Below, piece by piece: positions 1-11,600 of a stretch of 64,000 bases of DNA. Under the pieces are notes generated by a model. The model saw only the letters and a list, made by a program, of their open reading frames with translations, was not told the DNA's origin and did no database searches. Within the stretch, counting starts at the first letter, position 1. Every line of letters starts with the position of its first letter. A program made the translations under genes and the position numbers. Source of the DNA: Asparagopsis taxiformis (lineage: Eukaryota; Rhodophyta; Florideophyceae; Bonnemaisoniales; Bonnemaisoniaceae); NCBI GenBank assembly GCA_030407315.1, contig JALQPE010002347.1, forward strand, positions 1-64,000, given 5' to 3'.

Positions 1-2
1 TG

Positions 3-1168
3 GTTGCGCAGGGCACGGAAGAACAATTTGTGGCGCTGCAAGGTCGAACTCAGCATGTCCTTCAGCGGTCGTTCGAAGAATGCTGGAGTCGAGGCGGATG
101 TTGCCGAAATCGTCATGGCAGAGATGAACGTTGAGCGAGCCAAGCAGATTGTTCGTCTGGCATTACCCATTGCCGAGTTTTCAAGACAGGATGAGCGTAT
201 CGGGCAATGGGTTGAGCACTGCATCCTTTCTGGGATCGTGCCGCAGACCTTCCTTATTGGATGTAACATGCCTTCCTTCGCCACTACAGGCGCCGCAAGC
301 GCGGGGAACCAAGCGCCTTCGTTCTTGCTCCACCGGAAACGTTCGAGGTATTGATGTATTTCCAAGCGTTGTCTATCATCCGAAATCACAACAAGAACCT
401 GCCGCGTCGCCGAATAGGCGACGCGGCCGAGGAGGGGAACGAAGCCGCACGCGTCCCAGCCCATCGGAAAAGCACTAATCGAGCTTGTTACGTGGTTCAA
501 GTTTTATACCATGCTTGGACCGATGTGGCCTTCGCCGCAAAGTTTTCCAGCTTCGAAGAGTTGATGGCGCCGTACATCATTTTCGACAGCAGTGAGCATT
601 GGTTTGACGTGCTCGATGAAGGTCTATTCGCACCGATAGAGCAGAAGCTAGATCTCTACCACGACAAAGCTCCCCTATCTCATCCTGATGGATATGGTGG
701 AAAAGTAGAGACAAGAACCAGTGCGCAGCACAGTGTATTTAGGGACCTTGTGAGGAAGTTCTTCGACCGGTTGCAGTTTCTTATCGTCAACCCGGACCTG
801 TACACCTGGCCGGAGTCCGACCGCTGGGGGGCGCTGGAAATATACTTGTCAAGCGGAAATCCGGACAAGCTGCCAGCGTACTTTGACACCCTCGACGAAG
901 ACGTTATGGCTGTCCTCCGCCCGGCACCACAAGCCGCGGACGCAGAAAAGGTCCCCAAGCCGGTTGATGACACTCCCACTCGTCGCAACACAGGAGGGAG
1001 AGGTTTGGTTCCGTCGACAAGACACACAACCAGGCTTCAACTTGGACTTGGGAGGACCAGTCTTACTGCCCAAGGGCCGTCTCCCCCGTCACCGTCACCC
1101 CATGCGACAGAAGAGCAGGAAAGTGAAGGGCAGGCTCTCGCAAAGGACTTTCTTTCGAAAATGAGTCA
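3..1168 (+). pseudogene. 5' portion of the methyltransferase-SET gene, frame-broken and truncated by the window edge
   Basis: Protein-like reading passes between frames: a short stretch in frame 3 from the first base, then an open stretch at about 4-354, then a longer one from about 333 to 1265. The last has a well-formed middle part rich in aromatic and acidic residues (about 510-920) followed by a Pro/Ser/Thr-rich linker. No family is recognised. The 3' end of this frame overlaps the start of the methyltransferase frame, which is open from 1127, so I read both as one original gene with a frameshift near 1127-1172. Separate genes or an unseen intron are alternatives. No ATG with good context marks a start, and the true 5' end probably lies left of base 1. 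Confidence 0.45.
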
Positions 1169-1171
1169 GTA

Positions 1172-2947
1172 TTGCCGGTGTACGACGTCCTTTCGAAGAT
1201 TTGGTCAGTGCCGACGAGAGCCGAGAAACACGTGCCCATCACGGGCAACGTTCAGCTCATTCTGACTGATCCGCCTTACAATGTTCGTCGTAAGAGGAAC
1301 GATTCCAACTCTTCGTACGACAGGCTAACTGCAGAAGATATGCAGGCTAGCATCGAAGTGTTTGACGAGCTGTTGCGCCCCGGTGGCCACGGCATCGTGT
1401 TCTGCTCCGTTTTGCAGTTCTACGAATGGTTCCATTACTTGGAAACGTACAAAGGACCGCAGTCAGAAGGCCCAACCGATGCTGCTGCCAGTGATGACGG
1501 GTCGGATGAAGAAGAGGTTACGTCCATGAATTCGGACTCCGAAGCATCGCAGCACAGTGGCGAAGAAAGTGCGGATGAGGAGGAGGACGAGGAGGAGGAG
1601 GACGTCGTTCGGAATTCAGTTTTCTTCGTTGACGAGGTACCTCTGTTGTTTGTCCGACTACCTGGGCACCTCTATCAAATGCCGGGGCGGAAGAGGTACC
1701 AACGCATGAACATGGCAGAGGTCGCTATCCACTTCTGGAAGCGAGGTGTTCCGTTCAAGACCGGAAGCGAGATGGTGGCCTATAGGAACCACGGATACAT
1801 GGACGGCACGTACCCGGCGTGGTGCAACGTCACCATCAATATGCCCGCCATCGATTCGAATGAGATGGTGTGGCGAACAAGGAGCACAACCGGTGCTACG
1901 GTCAGAGTTCGTGCAGAGCAGAAGAGCGTCGCTCTCATGATGGAGTTGATCAGCCAGCATTCACAGCCTGGTGATATTGTTGTCGATCCATTCTCTGGCA
2001 CTTTCGCAACGGGAAAAGCAGCTATGAGCTTGCCTGAGCACCGTGTTTTCGTCGGCAGTGACATGGACAAATTGTGTGTGGCACGATCGCTTCCAAAGCT
2101 GTGTGCAGTCATGTCACGTGTAATTCTTTCAAACAACACTGACATGAGGGTCACGACAGAAGCGAAACAGAGTGCTGAGAAGTTCTTGGCGTCCCCCTCT
2201 GTCACGATGCGTACGCAGAGGGAACGCAGGATCATCGAACCCCCACCTGGCCTTCCCCTGTACCAGAGGTTCCCGAAATATATTCGGCAGTACCTCTGGC
2301 AGCTGTGCCCAGAGTCGATTGCGTCGCGCGAGCACATGGAGAAACCGGTACATTATTGGCCACCTTCCCTGCGCCGCTGGTTGCAAACTGAAAACCCTCG
2401 CGTGATGCGGGCACACGATTGTGTTGCGAAAAAATTGAGCGTTCGACCATCGCTGATTAAGCATCCAAATGCAGGAAGAGGGCTCTTCGCTGAACAGACA
2501 TTTAATGTTGGTGACGAAGTATGTGCATACTACGGAACTGTTGTGTACTCTGATATGAGCAAGGAGTCGATGAGGTTCGCGTACGGAGAGGGTCACATGG
2601 CGATAACGAAGGAAACATTCTTGATGTATGCCATCAAGCTGTATGCAACAGCGGAGGACGACGAAAACATCGAGCATCCAATTTGGATTGTTCCGGCTCC
2701 GTTCTGTTCGGCGCAGTTCATCAACGACCCGCGGTATTTGCGAGGTGAGGACACTCCGGCGGAAGACACCAGGCGGATGGCCAACGTCGAGTTTGTCGAG
2801 AACTACAGCAGCGGTTCGACGGGGAAGAAGCTCAAGGCGAAGGACCTAGAAAATCCGAAGATCATTGTAGTACGTGCAATCCGCGATATCCGTCCGGGGC
2901 AGGAGCTCTACGTTCATTATGGGACAGCGTTTAGAGCATGGAATTAG
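1172..2947 (+). CDS. DNA N4/N6-methyltransferase fused to a SET domain
   Basis: The 591-codon frame is open from 1127 and has no ATG at its beginning, so it is probably the 3' part of a longer protein. Near the start it reads LILTDPPYNV, the catalytic DPPY motif IV of amino-methyltransferases. Later comes VDPFSGTFATGKAAM, the SAM-binding FxG motif I. The order IV then I is that of beta-class N4-cytosine/N6-adenine enzymes. An acidic Asp/Glu/Ser insert (about 1490-1610) separates them. The last 200 codons contain SET-domain signatures: AGRGLFA, a FINDPR...NVEF stretch where the NHS motif normally lies, and PGQELYVHYGTAF. In known families the first module methylates DNA and the second methylates lysine. 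The fusion suggests one protein marking both DNA and chromatin, but target and activity are unknown. Acquisition from bacteria for the first module is inferred. Confidence 0.75.
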   Translation: MPVYDVLSKIWSVPTRAEKHVPITGNVQLILTDPPYNVRRKRNDSNSSYDRLTAEDMQASIEVFDELLRPGGHGIVFCSVLQFYEWFHYLETYKGPQSEGPTDAAASDDGSDEEEVTSMNSDSEASQHSGEESADEEEDEEEEDVVRNSVFFVDEVPLLFVRLPGHLYQMPGRKRYQRMNMAEVAIHFWKRGVPFKTGSEMVAYRNHGYMDGTYPAWCNVTINMPAIDSNEMVWRTRSTTGATVRVRAEQKSVALMMELISQHSQPGDIVVDPFSGTFATGKAAMSLPEHRVFVGSDMDKLCVARSLPKLCAVMSRVILSNNTDMRVTTEAKQSAEKFLASPSVTMRTQRERRIIEPPPGLPLYQRFPKYIRQYLWQLCPESIASREHMEKPVHYWPPSLRRWLQTENPRVMRAHDCVAKKLSVRPSLIKHPNAGRGLFAEQTFNVGDEVCAYYGTVVYSDMSKESMRFAYGEGHMAITKETFLMYAIKLYATAEDDENIEHPIWIVPAPFCSAQFINDPRYLRGEDTPAEDTRRMANVEFVENYSSGSTGKKLKAKDLENPKIIVVRAIRDIRPGQELYVHYGTAFRAWN

Positions 2948-2978
2948 GGTCACGAAAGACATAGTCATTTCGACTACA

Positions 2979-2984
2979 AATAAA
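2979..2984 (+). terminator. Polyadenylation signal AATAAA after the methyltransferase-SET gene
   Basis: AATAAA lies 32 bases after the TAG stop, a usual distance for a polyadenylation signal. Confidence 0.45.
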
Positions 2985-3608
2985 GCTACGTTCCAGAGTT
3001 GAAGTATATCATATAATGCAGCATGTCCAGCCACCATTAGTCCAGGGTGAAACCTATTGAGCAGTACTCGCCTGTCAAAAACCAATCGTTCACACTCCAG
3101 GTGCACTTCGTCCGAGCAGTGAACCTGACTGCTTGGATGCTGTTATGCGTGCAGATGCAAAATACAACGACCAAGTTGAAATGGACGCCCGGTGGATGTC
3201 CAGCTCAGTTGCATTGCTGTCCAGCCCAGAAATTCTACAATTCAGGGCAGAAAAAACTATTGCAAAAAACATCGATTTCAGCGGGTCTATTGTGCCGTAC
3301 GGCACACCCCCCATCTCAAAAACATGTTCACATGTGCATGTTTTTGAGAATAGCCCAAATTTTAATTCAAATCAGGACGTCTTCCGGACATAGGGGTGCT
3401 CGCGGCCTAGCTCTACAGCTGTAATTGTACCTCATTAAATACTGTTGATGACTGCCTACCGTATACAATCTGGGCTGTTGGCGTATTATCCGGTACTTGA
3501 CCTGACCTGAACGTTCATCGCAGACCGTTGTGGTTACCGACACTATACAGCAATCTTTTTTGTATCTCGTGCAACTCAATCGTTCCATCGCTTCCGGAAA
3601 GCTTCATT
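2985..3608. other. Intergenic stretch with two palindromes
   Basis: No gene is visible. It holds a perfect 16-bp palindrome (3291-3306, TGTGCCGTACGGCACA). Next to it is a hairpin with 13-bp perfect arms (3314-3326 and 3337-3349). The leader of the next gene follows. Confidence 0.5.
3314..3349. repeat. Hairpin-forming inverted repeat
   Basis: Arms TCTCAAAAACATG and CATGTTTTTGAGA surround a 10-base loop, directly after a 16-bp palindrome. It could be a transposon end or a transcript hairpin; nothing decides between them. Confidence 0.6.
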
Positions 3609-5248
3609 ATGCCGCCGCGTATTGCGAAGAAAGCTCCAAAGCCTCCGGGCCTCCAGAAAACCCGGTCAGCAGCTGCTGTATCGAGTGCCCGACAATCCCG
3701 TGCGAAGAAGCGGTCTGGGCCTACCGGCAGCATTGAACCGCGGTCCGGTAGTCGCAAGACGGACCGGCGCAGAACTGGGGATCCGCAGCGAGAAAGTGAG
3801 GAAGGAGGAACGGCGCGGAGAGAGATGGGGCTTGACCGAGGCAAGCGTGCTCGCAGGGACAGTGAACATCATGATGATGACATGATAGTGGCTCAAAACA
3901 TGTTGGAATTGCGGCAGAGTGCTATGGCAAAGGTAGTTTCTCCCGGGTTGGCAGATGCGGAGGTGCTGCAGACGGAGTCCCAGCCGGGGGTTCGCGAGAC
4001 ACTGGAGGCTGTGACCCCCACTGCGCCAACTATGCCGAGTACATCAGCCCCAGCAGGTAATGCAGTCAGGGACCCGAGGATAGCGGCAAGGGATGTTGTT
4101 CCTGAGCAACGTTCACAGGATGCCAACTATCATCGGCGGTCAGGTGGTACTGAGGGGAGAGAGCAGCCGGAGTGCGGGCCTCGTCACAACAGACTGTCAT
4201 TGGTGCCAAATATGCGCGTAACGCCCCCGCGACGTCAGGCTAATGCCGATGGAGGACATCATAATCCCGATAGCGTGGGAGATGGGGGGACGGTGAGGGC
4301 AGAGAGGTTGCATCCGCCGGAATCCATCGATTTAATGGCGAGTCGCATCAATGCGCAGAAAAAGAAGATCGCGGAGCTGGAAAAAAAGTGTTTAGCCAGG
4401 ACATAGCAAACAAGGCGCTCACCACGGAGATAGTTGCGTTGGAGGCTAAGGTGAAGACTCTGCAGGCGGAAAATGCCAGCCTTACTGCAATTGCGAGAAC
4501 AGGTAGAATCAGTGATCACGGTGGCGGTAAGTCGAAAATACAGAAAGCCATTCCTGTGAAATACCTTGGAGTTCTTAGGGCGGTTGAGGAAAACCTGACA
4601 AAGTGGTGCAAGAACGAGACTATGGAGCTGGACCCTATAGCGGAACAAACGCAGAGACGTTGGACTGGACGTACCATCGAGGTAGAGCCGGTAGAAGGGG
4701 CACTTTGGAGCGAAAACGGTGTAGGATATATTGCTACCCCTCCGGGCTATATCATCAAGAATCTGCAGTGGTATACACCTTCGTACAGAGACGAGAGTGA
4801 TCTGCTGAATGACTTGGTGCGACACGTACTGCGTCAAAGTCCGTGGTGTGATGTGTTTTCCGATGAGGAGCAGCGTGTGTGCTGTCAAGAGGCTGTGGCG
4901 GGGAGCAAGGAATTGAAAGTGAAGGTGACGCAGAAACTGTCCGACGTGATGAGTGCACGGAAGCGTAATGCGAGGGACAGATTGTTCGGTTCGCTGGGGT
5001 ACACGAAATTAATGTCTAGATGCACTACGCTGACGACGCGAGCTGAGATGGACGAGCGAGAGGATCAAAAGCGCGAAGCGTCTGAGAAGCTTTTGAAACG
5101 GGAAAGCAACGGTGATTTGGATATGGGGAGGTGGCGAACGGCACCGTTCTCAGAGCTGCGATACAGCAAAGGCATGGTTCCTGACAGCTTCGAAATGGAA
5201 GTGAATGGTGATGCATGGTTTAACAACCGAGTAGCTGTGAATGTGCTG
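3609..5248 (+). pseudogene. Coiled-coil protein gene, 5' part, cut by a Gypsy insertion
   Basis: The first ATG in frame is at 3609 (MPPRIAKKAPKPPG). The N-terminal 150 codons are basic and Arg/Ser/Pro-rich, then a coiled coil starts (INAQKKKIAELEKK). This frame stops at 4406. The coiled coil continues in the -1 frame from 4388 (IVALEAKVKTLQAENASL) and runs on through a mixed alpha-helical region. At 5248 the gene is interrupted by a Gypsy LTR; the same frame resumes at 16387. No family is recognised. The gene is convergent with the Plavaka-like transposase at 17109-19368, ending 77 bp from it, so it may be the accessory protein of that transposon. That is inference from position; it could equally be a host gene. 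Confidence 0.6.
4382..4388 (+). promoter_or_regulatory. A AAA AAG slippery heptamer at a -1 frame change
   Basis: In the zero frame the codons read GAA AAA AAG, giving a canonical X XXY YYZ heptamer exactly where the coding potential moves to the -1 frame. The zero frame stops 16 bases later at 4404-4406. Either this is a programmed -1 site or one A was lost from a run of eight. Confidence 0.4.
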
Positions 5249-5908
5249 TGTGGAACAACGTTAGTTCTAGATAGCTGGTACGAGCTACGGACACGATGTC
5301 CTTACGACGAAACGAACGAACAGTCCACCCGCTGGTGTTTGACTGTATTGTAGGTAGAAAGGTAGAGATAGGTTAGCGAGTAGACACGAGCGTCACGACG
5401 CAACAATCCACGCGAGGATTACGTTAGCAAACGAGGTGGTACGTCACCGGAGGCGCTCTCAACCAAGCCCGGAGGCACTACACGCAATCAGCCTTACGTG
5501 CGGCGATGGGTAGGGAGTACGCAGCTCGACGGAGACGAAGCCTCGCTAGGCAAAACGTAAACGTAAAACGTAGAAGTCAGTCGTAGACTAGAGCCGTTGC
5601 TCGTTCGATGAATTCTCCCCTTTCCCTCCCGGCACGATGCCAATACCTATATGGCCACGATGGCATCGCTTTACAGTGTAAACACTGCTCGTAACGTCCC
5701 CGAATGGGAAAGGACCTTGTGGGTCACACGTAGGGACCCGTTGGTCCGTTGGCCGTTGCCAGTACGTTCGTTGCACACGTGTGCCGGTTGCGCGCGCGCA
5801 CGCGCCAGCAATGTTCGTGCATTGCTGTTATCGCTCGGGTCCGCGGAAATTCGTAATTCCGCGGAAATCGTAATTATTTGCAATTTCGGAATTGCCACGT
5901 ATACTACA
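5249..5908 (-). repeat. 3' LTR of Gypsy-1
   Basis: 660 bp, begins TGTGG and ends CTACA on the plus strand. It is the same as 15721-16381 apart from one missing G in a GG run (about 5350). It contains an alternating CG/CA tract and a CCGCGGAA inverted repeat near its plus-strand end. Confidence 0.95.
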
Positions 5909-8686
5909 CAGCCCCACCCCCACACGTGGACGTCCCGGCCACGCGAGGCCCGTTAGGACGCGCCTGAGACACGGGGCCGTGGCGCCTTTTCGGGTACAAC
6001 TGCGGACGTGGCAGTTGTCCCGAAAAATCTCGTTGAAACGTACGCGGCCCGGTTGGCTGATCGAATCGCCACGGCGCCGGAGCGCGCGCGTGCGCTCCGG
6101 CTCTTTCGTAATCATCGAGGCCCGCCCGTTGGCGTCGTTCCGTGGTTAGTCGTAGGCCTCGTAGGCTTTTAGCATCGAGCTGCTTCGTAAACTTTCGTTT
6201 GTTTCTTTGCGTAATCGCATGGCTCCGTTGAGCTTCGTAATACGTGTTGGCAGGTCGTCTGCAGCGGGGGAGGGGTAAGCGTTAAGCCCCTCCCCACAAT
6301 TTTTTTGTTGTGGCGTCTACCCCGTTGGGTGTCGTATGGCTTACGTAGCTAGTCTTCCGCGTTCGCAGCGGCGTGTGCCCGTTGGCAGGTTCGCACGAAT
6401 CGTAACTATTCGGCTAAGCGGCGGCGCGTAGCGGCGGCTTTTCACTGCGAGTGGTACGTTAAACTCGATCGTAGAGCCCGTTGGCGTGCGTATCATTTAG
6501 TAACTAACTCGGAAATCGTTTCCGTCGTCGCTTCTTGTGCGGATAACCCCGTCGGGTGTCTAATTCCGTTGAGCATTCGAGCTCTTTGGCACGTAGCACG
6601 TCGGTGCCAATTTAATTTGCTCCGATGAGCTGGGCGAAAAATTCGTCGAACGTCAGACCGGCTCGCGCGTGAGTCGGTTTGACGTTCTACGCCGTGGCGT
6701 GTACGCATCAATTCGTCGCAGTACGTTGCGGTTCCGTTGAGGACGTAGTTGCCGGCGGGCTTGGCTTTTCGTATAGCCATTGACGTCATTAGCGAACATC
6801 GTTAGCGCCGTCGCGCTTCACGTTCCCGCGGCTTCACGTTGGCCAGTGGCGTCATCATTTTGTAACTAACTCGGAAATCGTTTCCGCCGGCGCTTCTCGT
6901 GCGAATGACCCCGTCGGGTGCCGAGTTTCGTTGAGCGTTCGAGCTCTTTGCCGTGTAGCACGTCGGTGCTAATTTTTAATTTGCTCCGCTGAGCTGAACG
7001 TAGAATTCGTTAAACGTCAGGCCGACTCGTGGGTGAGTTGGCTTGACGTTTCACGCCGTTGCGTGTACGGGGCAGTGCGTCATGGTGCGTCGCGGTACCG
7101 TTGGCAACGTTTTTGCCGACGGGCTTGGCTTTTCGTATAGCCGTTAACACTGTTAGCGCCGTCGCGCTTCACGTTACCGCGGCTTCTCGTTAGCCGGTGG
7201 CGCAATCGTTGCGCTAGTCCGCTTCGCGTGGCGGCGTCGTTCGCCGCGGCGTCCGAGGAGCGTTTCGTTAGCTCATCCGTTTTTGGTGCGTCGTGCACCT
7301 GGGCATACGTAATGCTCGCCTTCTACGCCGTTGCGTAATCCCGTTTATTCGCCTTGCGGACCCGGCGGGGACGCGACTGACGAAGTCGTTTCGCACGCCC
7401 GCGGGCGTTCGAGGCTGTTACGTGAGCCAGTTTCGTCGGCTAACGTTGCCTTCAGCTGTGCCGTTTACGTTGGCTACCAGCTTGTACACCGTTGCGTATT
7501 CGTATTTCGCTTCGTGCGTCCGACCCGTTGGCGTGCGTCGTTATCGTTAGCGACGTCCGCGTACGCGCTCGTATCCTGGCCGACGTGGCAGGTGGCGCGC
7601 GCGCCTTCGGGTGCGAACGGGGCTGAAGCTTTCGTTAGCTTTTTCGGTTGCGACGCGGACGTGCGCGTCTTGGTCTTCGTGACCGTACGTGGTCAACCCC
7701 TTTCGGGTTTGCTCGCATCGTTATGGGTAGCCCGCGGGCACGTTGTTATTGCGCTTCAATCGTTGCGCCCGCGTGGCAGGACACCGTTGTGTCGTTCCGT
7801 GGTTGCCGTACGTGGCTACCGTGTTCGGCGTCGTGCCTCACGATGGCGATAACGGTTCGCCGGCACATCGCATTCGAGACGTCCGCGTTTTCGTTCGTCG
7901 TCCGTCGTTGCGGCCTCGTTGGCTCTTTCGTTTCGCACGTTTTTCGCGCGCGCTTCGTGCGCTGAGACCCGTTGGTCTGGCTCGTTTAGCTATCGTACAG
8001 CTTCGCTTCGCTTCGTGCGTGAAGTTTCGTGATGAGGCCGTTGCCATCGTCGTTGGGGACGCGTCCGTCCTACGTCGTTTCTCCGCCTTCCGGCGTCACG
8101 TTGCCGTTAGCTCGCGAGCTGTTGGCGTTGACCTCGTTGGTCGATGCGACTCGTTGTCAGCGGCTGTCCACGGGGACGTACGATGGCTCACGTGATATGC
8201 CAAAATTACGAAATTTTCGGGGCACGCGTGTCCCGAGATTTGGCCGGATTAGCGCACTGTAATCGGCCCGATTTTTCGTACCGTGCGTCCATGGCCCGCT
8301 GGCCCAAGTATAATTTTTCGCGCGAAAAATCTGACGTGTTGTCCGTCCGTGGCCCATGATGTCGTCATCGTCGCCTGTGGGACGGACAACACTGTCGAGC
8401 CAGTCGTGGCTCTTCACATCGTGTGAATCGTCCGCGCGTGGACTCGTCGTCCAATCTTTCGTTGGCGCTCGTGCCTCCACCAACGTATGGTGTCGAAAAA
8501 GAAAAGAGCGACGGCTCTAGCACGCATCGCGCCCCCCCAACGCAAGGGTGGACGTCCCGGCCACTCGTTGTGCCTTCGCTTGTGGTTCGTGCGGCTCGTC
8601 GCCTTCGTTTGTTGCATCGTGCAACGTCGCGCACGCGTGCGCTTAACCCGACGCTCGTGTGCGTTTTCGGGGGCCGTCGTGGCCTT
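5909..8686 (-). other. Long noncoding block of Gypsy-1 between pol and the 3' LTR
   Basis: No convincing gene is visible on either strand. The block is very rich in CGT on the plus strand (ACG on the sense strand). It holds a 362-bp tandem duplication (about 6480-7210), an 18-bp palindrome (8313-8330) and a 13-bp inverted repeat (8336-8348 with 8380-8392). A 17-mer, GTGGACGTCCCGGCCAC, occurs near both ends of the block (5926-5942 and 8548-8564). Confidence 0.6.
6480..7210. repeat. Two tandem copies of a ~362-bp repeat with a conserved hairpin
   Basis: The marker GTAACTAACTCGG occurs at 6500 and 6862. Similarity continues through CTTGGCTTTTCGTATAGCC in both copies. Each copy holds a 16-bp stem with a 6-base loop (6649-6686 and 7013-7050). 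Changes between copies keep the stem paired if G-U pairs are allowed on the plus strand. Confidence 0.75.
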
Positions 8687-11600
8687 TCACGTTGTTGCTC
8701 GTCGCACGCGTGCGAAGTATCGAGAGACGCTCTCTTCAGATACGTTCCGGCGGGGCTCCCACGTAGGGTTACGATACCCGACCCACTTCACGAGGAAGTC
8801 TAGGGTGCCGTCATCGTTTACGCGATGGTTGAGTAGGTCGTCTACTACGTACGCCGGACCGTCGCGGTTCTTGTCGAGATCTGCCTCGGTGGCATCGTAT
8901 GGCTCCGGCGGGGGCGCGTTCGCCGGCGTTGGCGCGTACGCAACGCGGTCCGAGTTGACACGTTCAACTACGTCTCCTCGTTGGATGACGAACGTACGTA
9001 CGTCGTTACGTAGTACGCGGAACGGTCCCAACGCGTGGTTTCCGAGCTTCGTGCCCTTCGTGGTCCCGTCCGTCGGGTCGATGAATACGTATTCTCCCGC
9101 GCGGATGTTTCGATTCGAGACACGGACTCGTTTGTCGAAGTTTCGTTTATAACGTGCCTGCGCGGCCTTCAGCGTTCGATACGCGTTATCCATCGTTGTG
9201 GCGAGCTCACGAACGTAAGTGGCTCGCCCTCCCCCGTCGGGTAGTTCGCGGTTCGTTACCGACGTGTGTAGCGCCAACGGTGGCGGTGGATTCGTGAGAA
9301 TCAAGTCGAAGGGCGTCGTGCCCGTGCTCGAATGCACATGCGTGTTGTACGCAAACGTTAACGCCGATGCGTATCGATCCCAGTCGTTCTGGTTTTCGTT
9401 CACGTAATTGCGCAGCATCGCCAGGATCGTCCTGTTGTAGCGCTCCACCTGCCCGTTCGTTTGGGGGTGGTACGTCGACGTAAAGACGTTCGTTACGCCA
9501 ATTTCGTTACAGACGCGCTGGAAAAACTTAGCAGCGAACTGCTTTCCGTTATCGCTTATGAGCGTCCGTGGGGGTCCATACGAGAAGACCCATGCGTTGA
9601 CGAACGCGCTCGCCACGTTGGCGGAATCGATATTTCGTAGAGGTACGACTCTAGTCAGCTTCGTGAAGCGGTCCGTTATCACGAGAATAAATCGGTTACC
9701 ACGCGTGGTCTTCGTAAGCGGACCTAGTATGTCGATACATAGGTCTCGCAGCGGCTCCGTAGCCGGAAATAAACGTAACGGGTTCGTCCGTTTGCGAAGC
9801 TTCACGCGGTTCTTCGCACATCCGACGCAGTTTCGTACCGTTGCGTGGATGTCGGCGGCCATCGCGGGCCAGTAGTACGTCCTCCGTAGGGTGTAGTACA
9901 TACGTGTTTGTCCGGGATGTCCAGCGAGGACGTGGTGGTGCGTTAACTCCAGCAGCCGCGGCCGTAACGAAGCCGGCACAACGATTTGTGTACGTTCCTC
10001 GTCGTGAGGGCTCCGGCGTCGGAGTAAGCCATCGTGGCCTTCGAAGAATGCAGCGTCCTGCGTCTCGGACTGTCGTGTCAGTATCGTTTGACAGAACGCG
10101 TCCTCGCGTTGAGCTTCGATAAGCTCGTCCCTCGTAATGGGAAGCTGAACGTCAGCTGGTGGCACGCGTGCCGAATCGTCTTCAGCAGCGCGCTGTTCGT
10201 CGAGGAAATCCGGTTCCTCGTCGAGAACGTCATCGAGCGACGCGTCGCGGTTGAACTCGAGGCCATCGTGGCCAGCCGTCGTGGCTGATGTTCGTTCATC
10301 ACGAGTCTCGTTCGACGGGTCGTCGTGACCCCTGGCATTCGTTGCCTTTTTACGTACGGACGTCGTTCGTCCTTGCCCATTTCGTGTGGGTTGTCGCCGA
10401 CTGCGAGTCGTCACGAGGACCGCGTCCCCGTACGATGGTACGTCATCGTCGACGGGTCGACCGTCGTCATACGTAGATATCACACGTGATAAAGCGTCAG
10501 GTACCTGGTGCACGCGCCCAGGCCTGTACGTAACTTCGAAATCGAATTCGGCAACGCGTAGCCTCCATCGTAGCAGTCGTCCGGACGCGTCCGTCAACGT
10601 CATTAGCCAACGCAAGGCTTCGTGGTCCGTACGTACGGTAAATCGTTGACCCTCTACGTAGGGTCGGAGCGACGTTATCGCCCAGACGACGGAGTAGCAC
10701 TCGCGCTCGGTCGCCGAGTAACCGCGTTCGGTTTCGTTGAGGGTCTTCGACCAGTACCCAATCGGCACCCATTCGTTGGGTTTATCTTCGTTCTGCTGCT
10801 GGAGCAACGTAGCTCCCAGCTGATACGCCGACGCGTCGGTATCGATCATGAACGGACGTCCCGCCTTCGGAAGGTGCAATACTGGTGGCGACACCAGTAT
10901 CGTCTTCAACGTTTCGAACGCATTCGTTTGCGCGTCCGTTGGGTTCGTCCAATCGGGGGAAGCGTCCTTCTTCAACATCGTGTTGAGTGGCCGAGCGATC
11001 TCGGCATACGCCTTTACGAAACGGCGGTAAACGTTGGCCGCGCCCAAAAACGATCGACATTGCGTCTTGTCGCGTGGGAACGTAGCCGTACGAAAGGCTT
11101 CCTTGTTCCGAGCTGCAACGTGCAGCTTCCCTGGGGTGATCACGTGCCCCAGGTAGTCAACTCGTGGTTGAAAGAACGAGCACTTCGTGAGTTTTAACGT
11201 TACTCCCGCTGCGCGTAGCAGGGAAAGCACCTGGTCAACGTGACCCAGGTGAGATTCGAGGTCTTTCGAAAAGACGATTACGTCGTCTAAGTAGACAAGG
11301 CACGATTGCCAACGTACTCCGGAGAGAATTATGTCCAACGTCCGCTGAAACGTAGCGGGGGCATTTCGTAGCCCGAATGGCATTCGCACGTAGCGATACG
11401 TTCCCATGAAAGACGTAAACGTTGTCTTATCACGGTCCTCGGCGGAGACGGGCACTTGCCAGTAACCGGCGTTACAATCGAGTGTCGTGAAGATGGCGGC
11501 GTCGCCAAGCGAATCGAGGCAATCTTCCATACGAGGAAGCGGGTACGAATCAGCGATCGTTTTCGCGTTCAAACGCCTGTAATCGACACAGAAACGTAAG

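Noticed and set aside
5588..5776. 62-codon frame repeated exactly at 16061-16249
   Set aside because: The repetition is explained by its position in the two LTRs; no sign of a protein.
7331..7852. 173-codon plus-strand frame in the Gypsy-1 noncoding block
   Set aside because: Composition follows the CGT bias, with no domain and no ATG-based conservation. It is opposite to the element's sense strand and probably open by chance.
8487..9152. 221-codon plus-strand frame overlapping the end of pol
   Set aside because: Antisense shadow of the chromodomain/integrase coding region.
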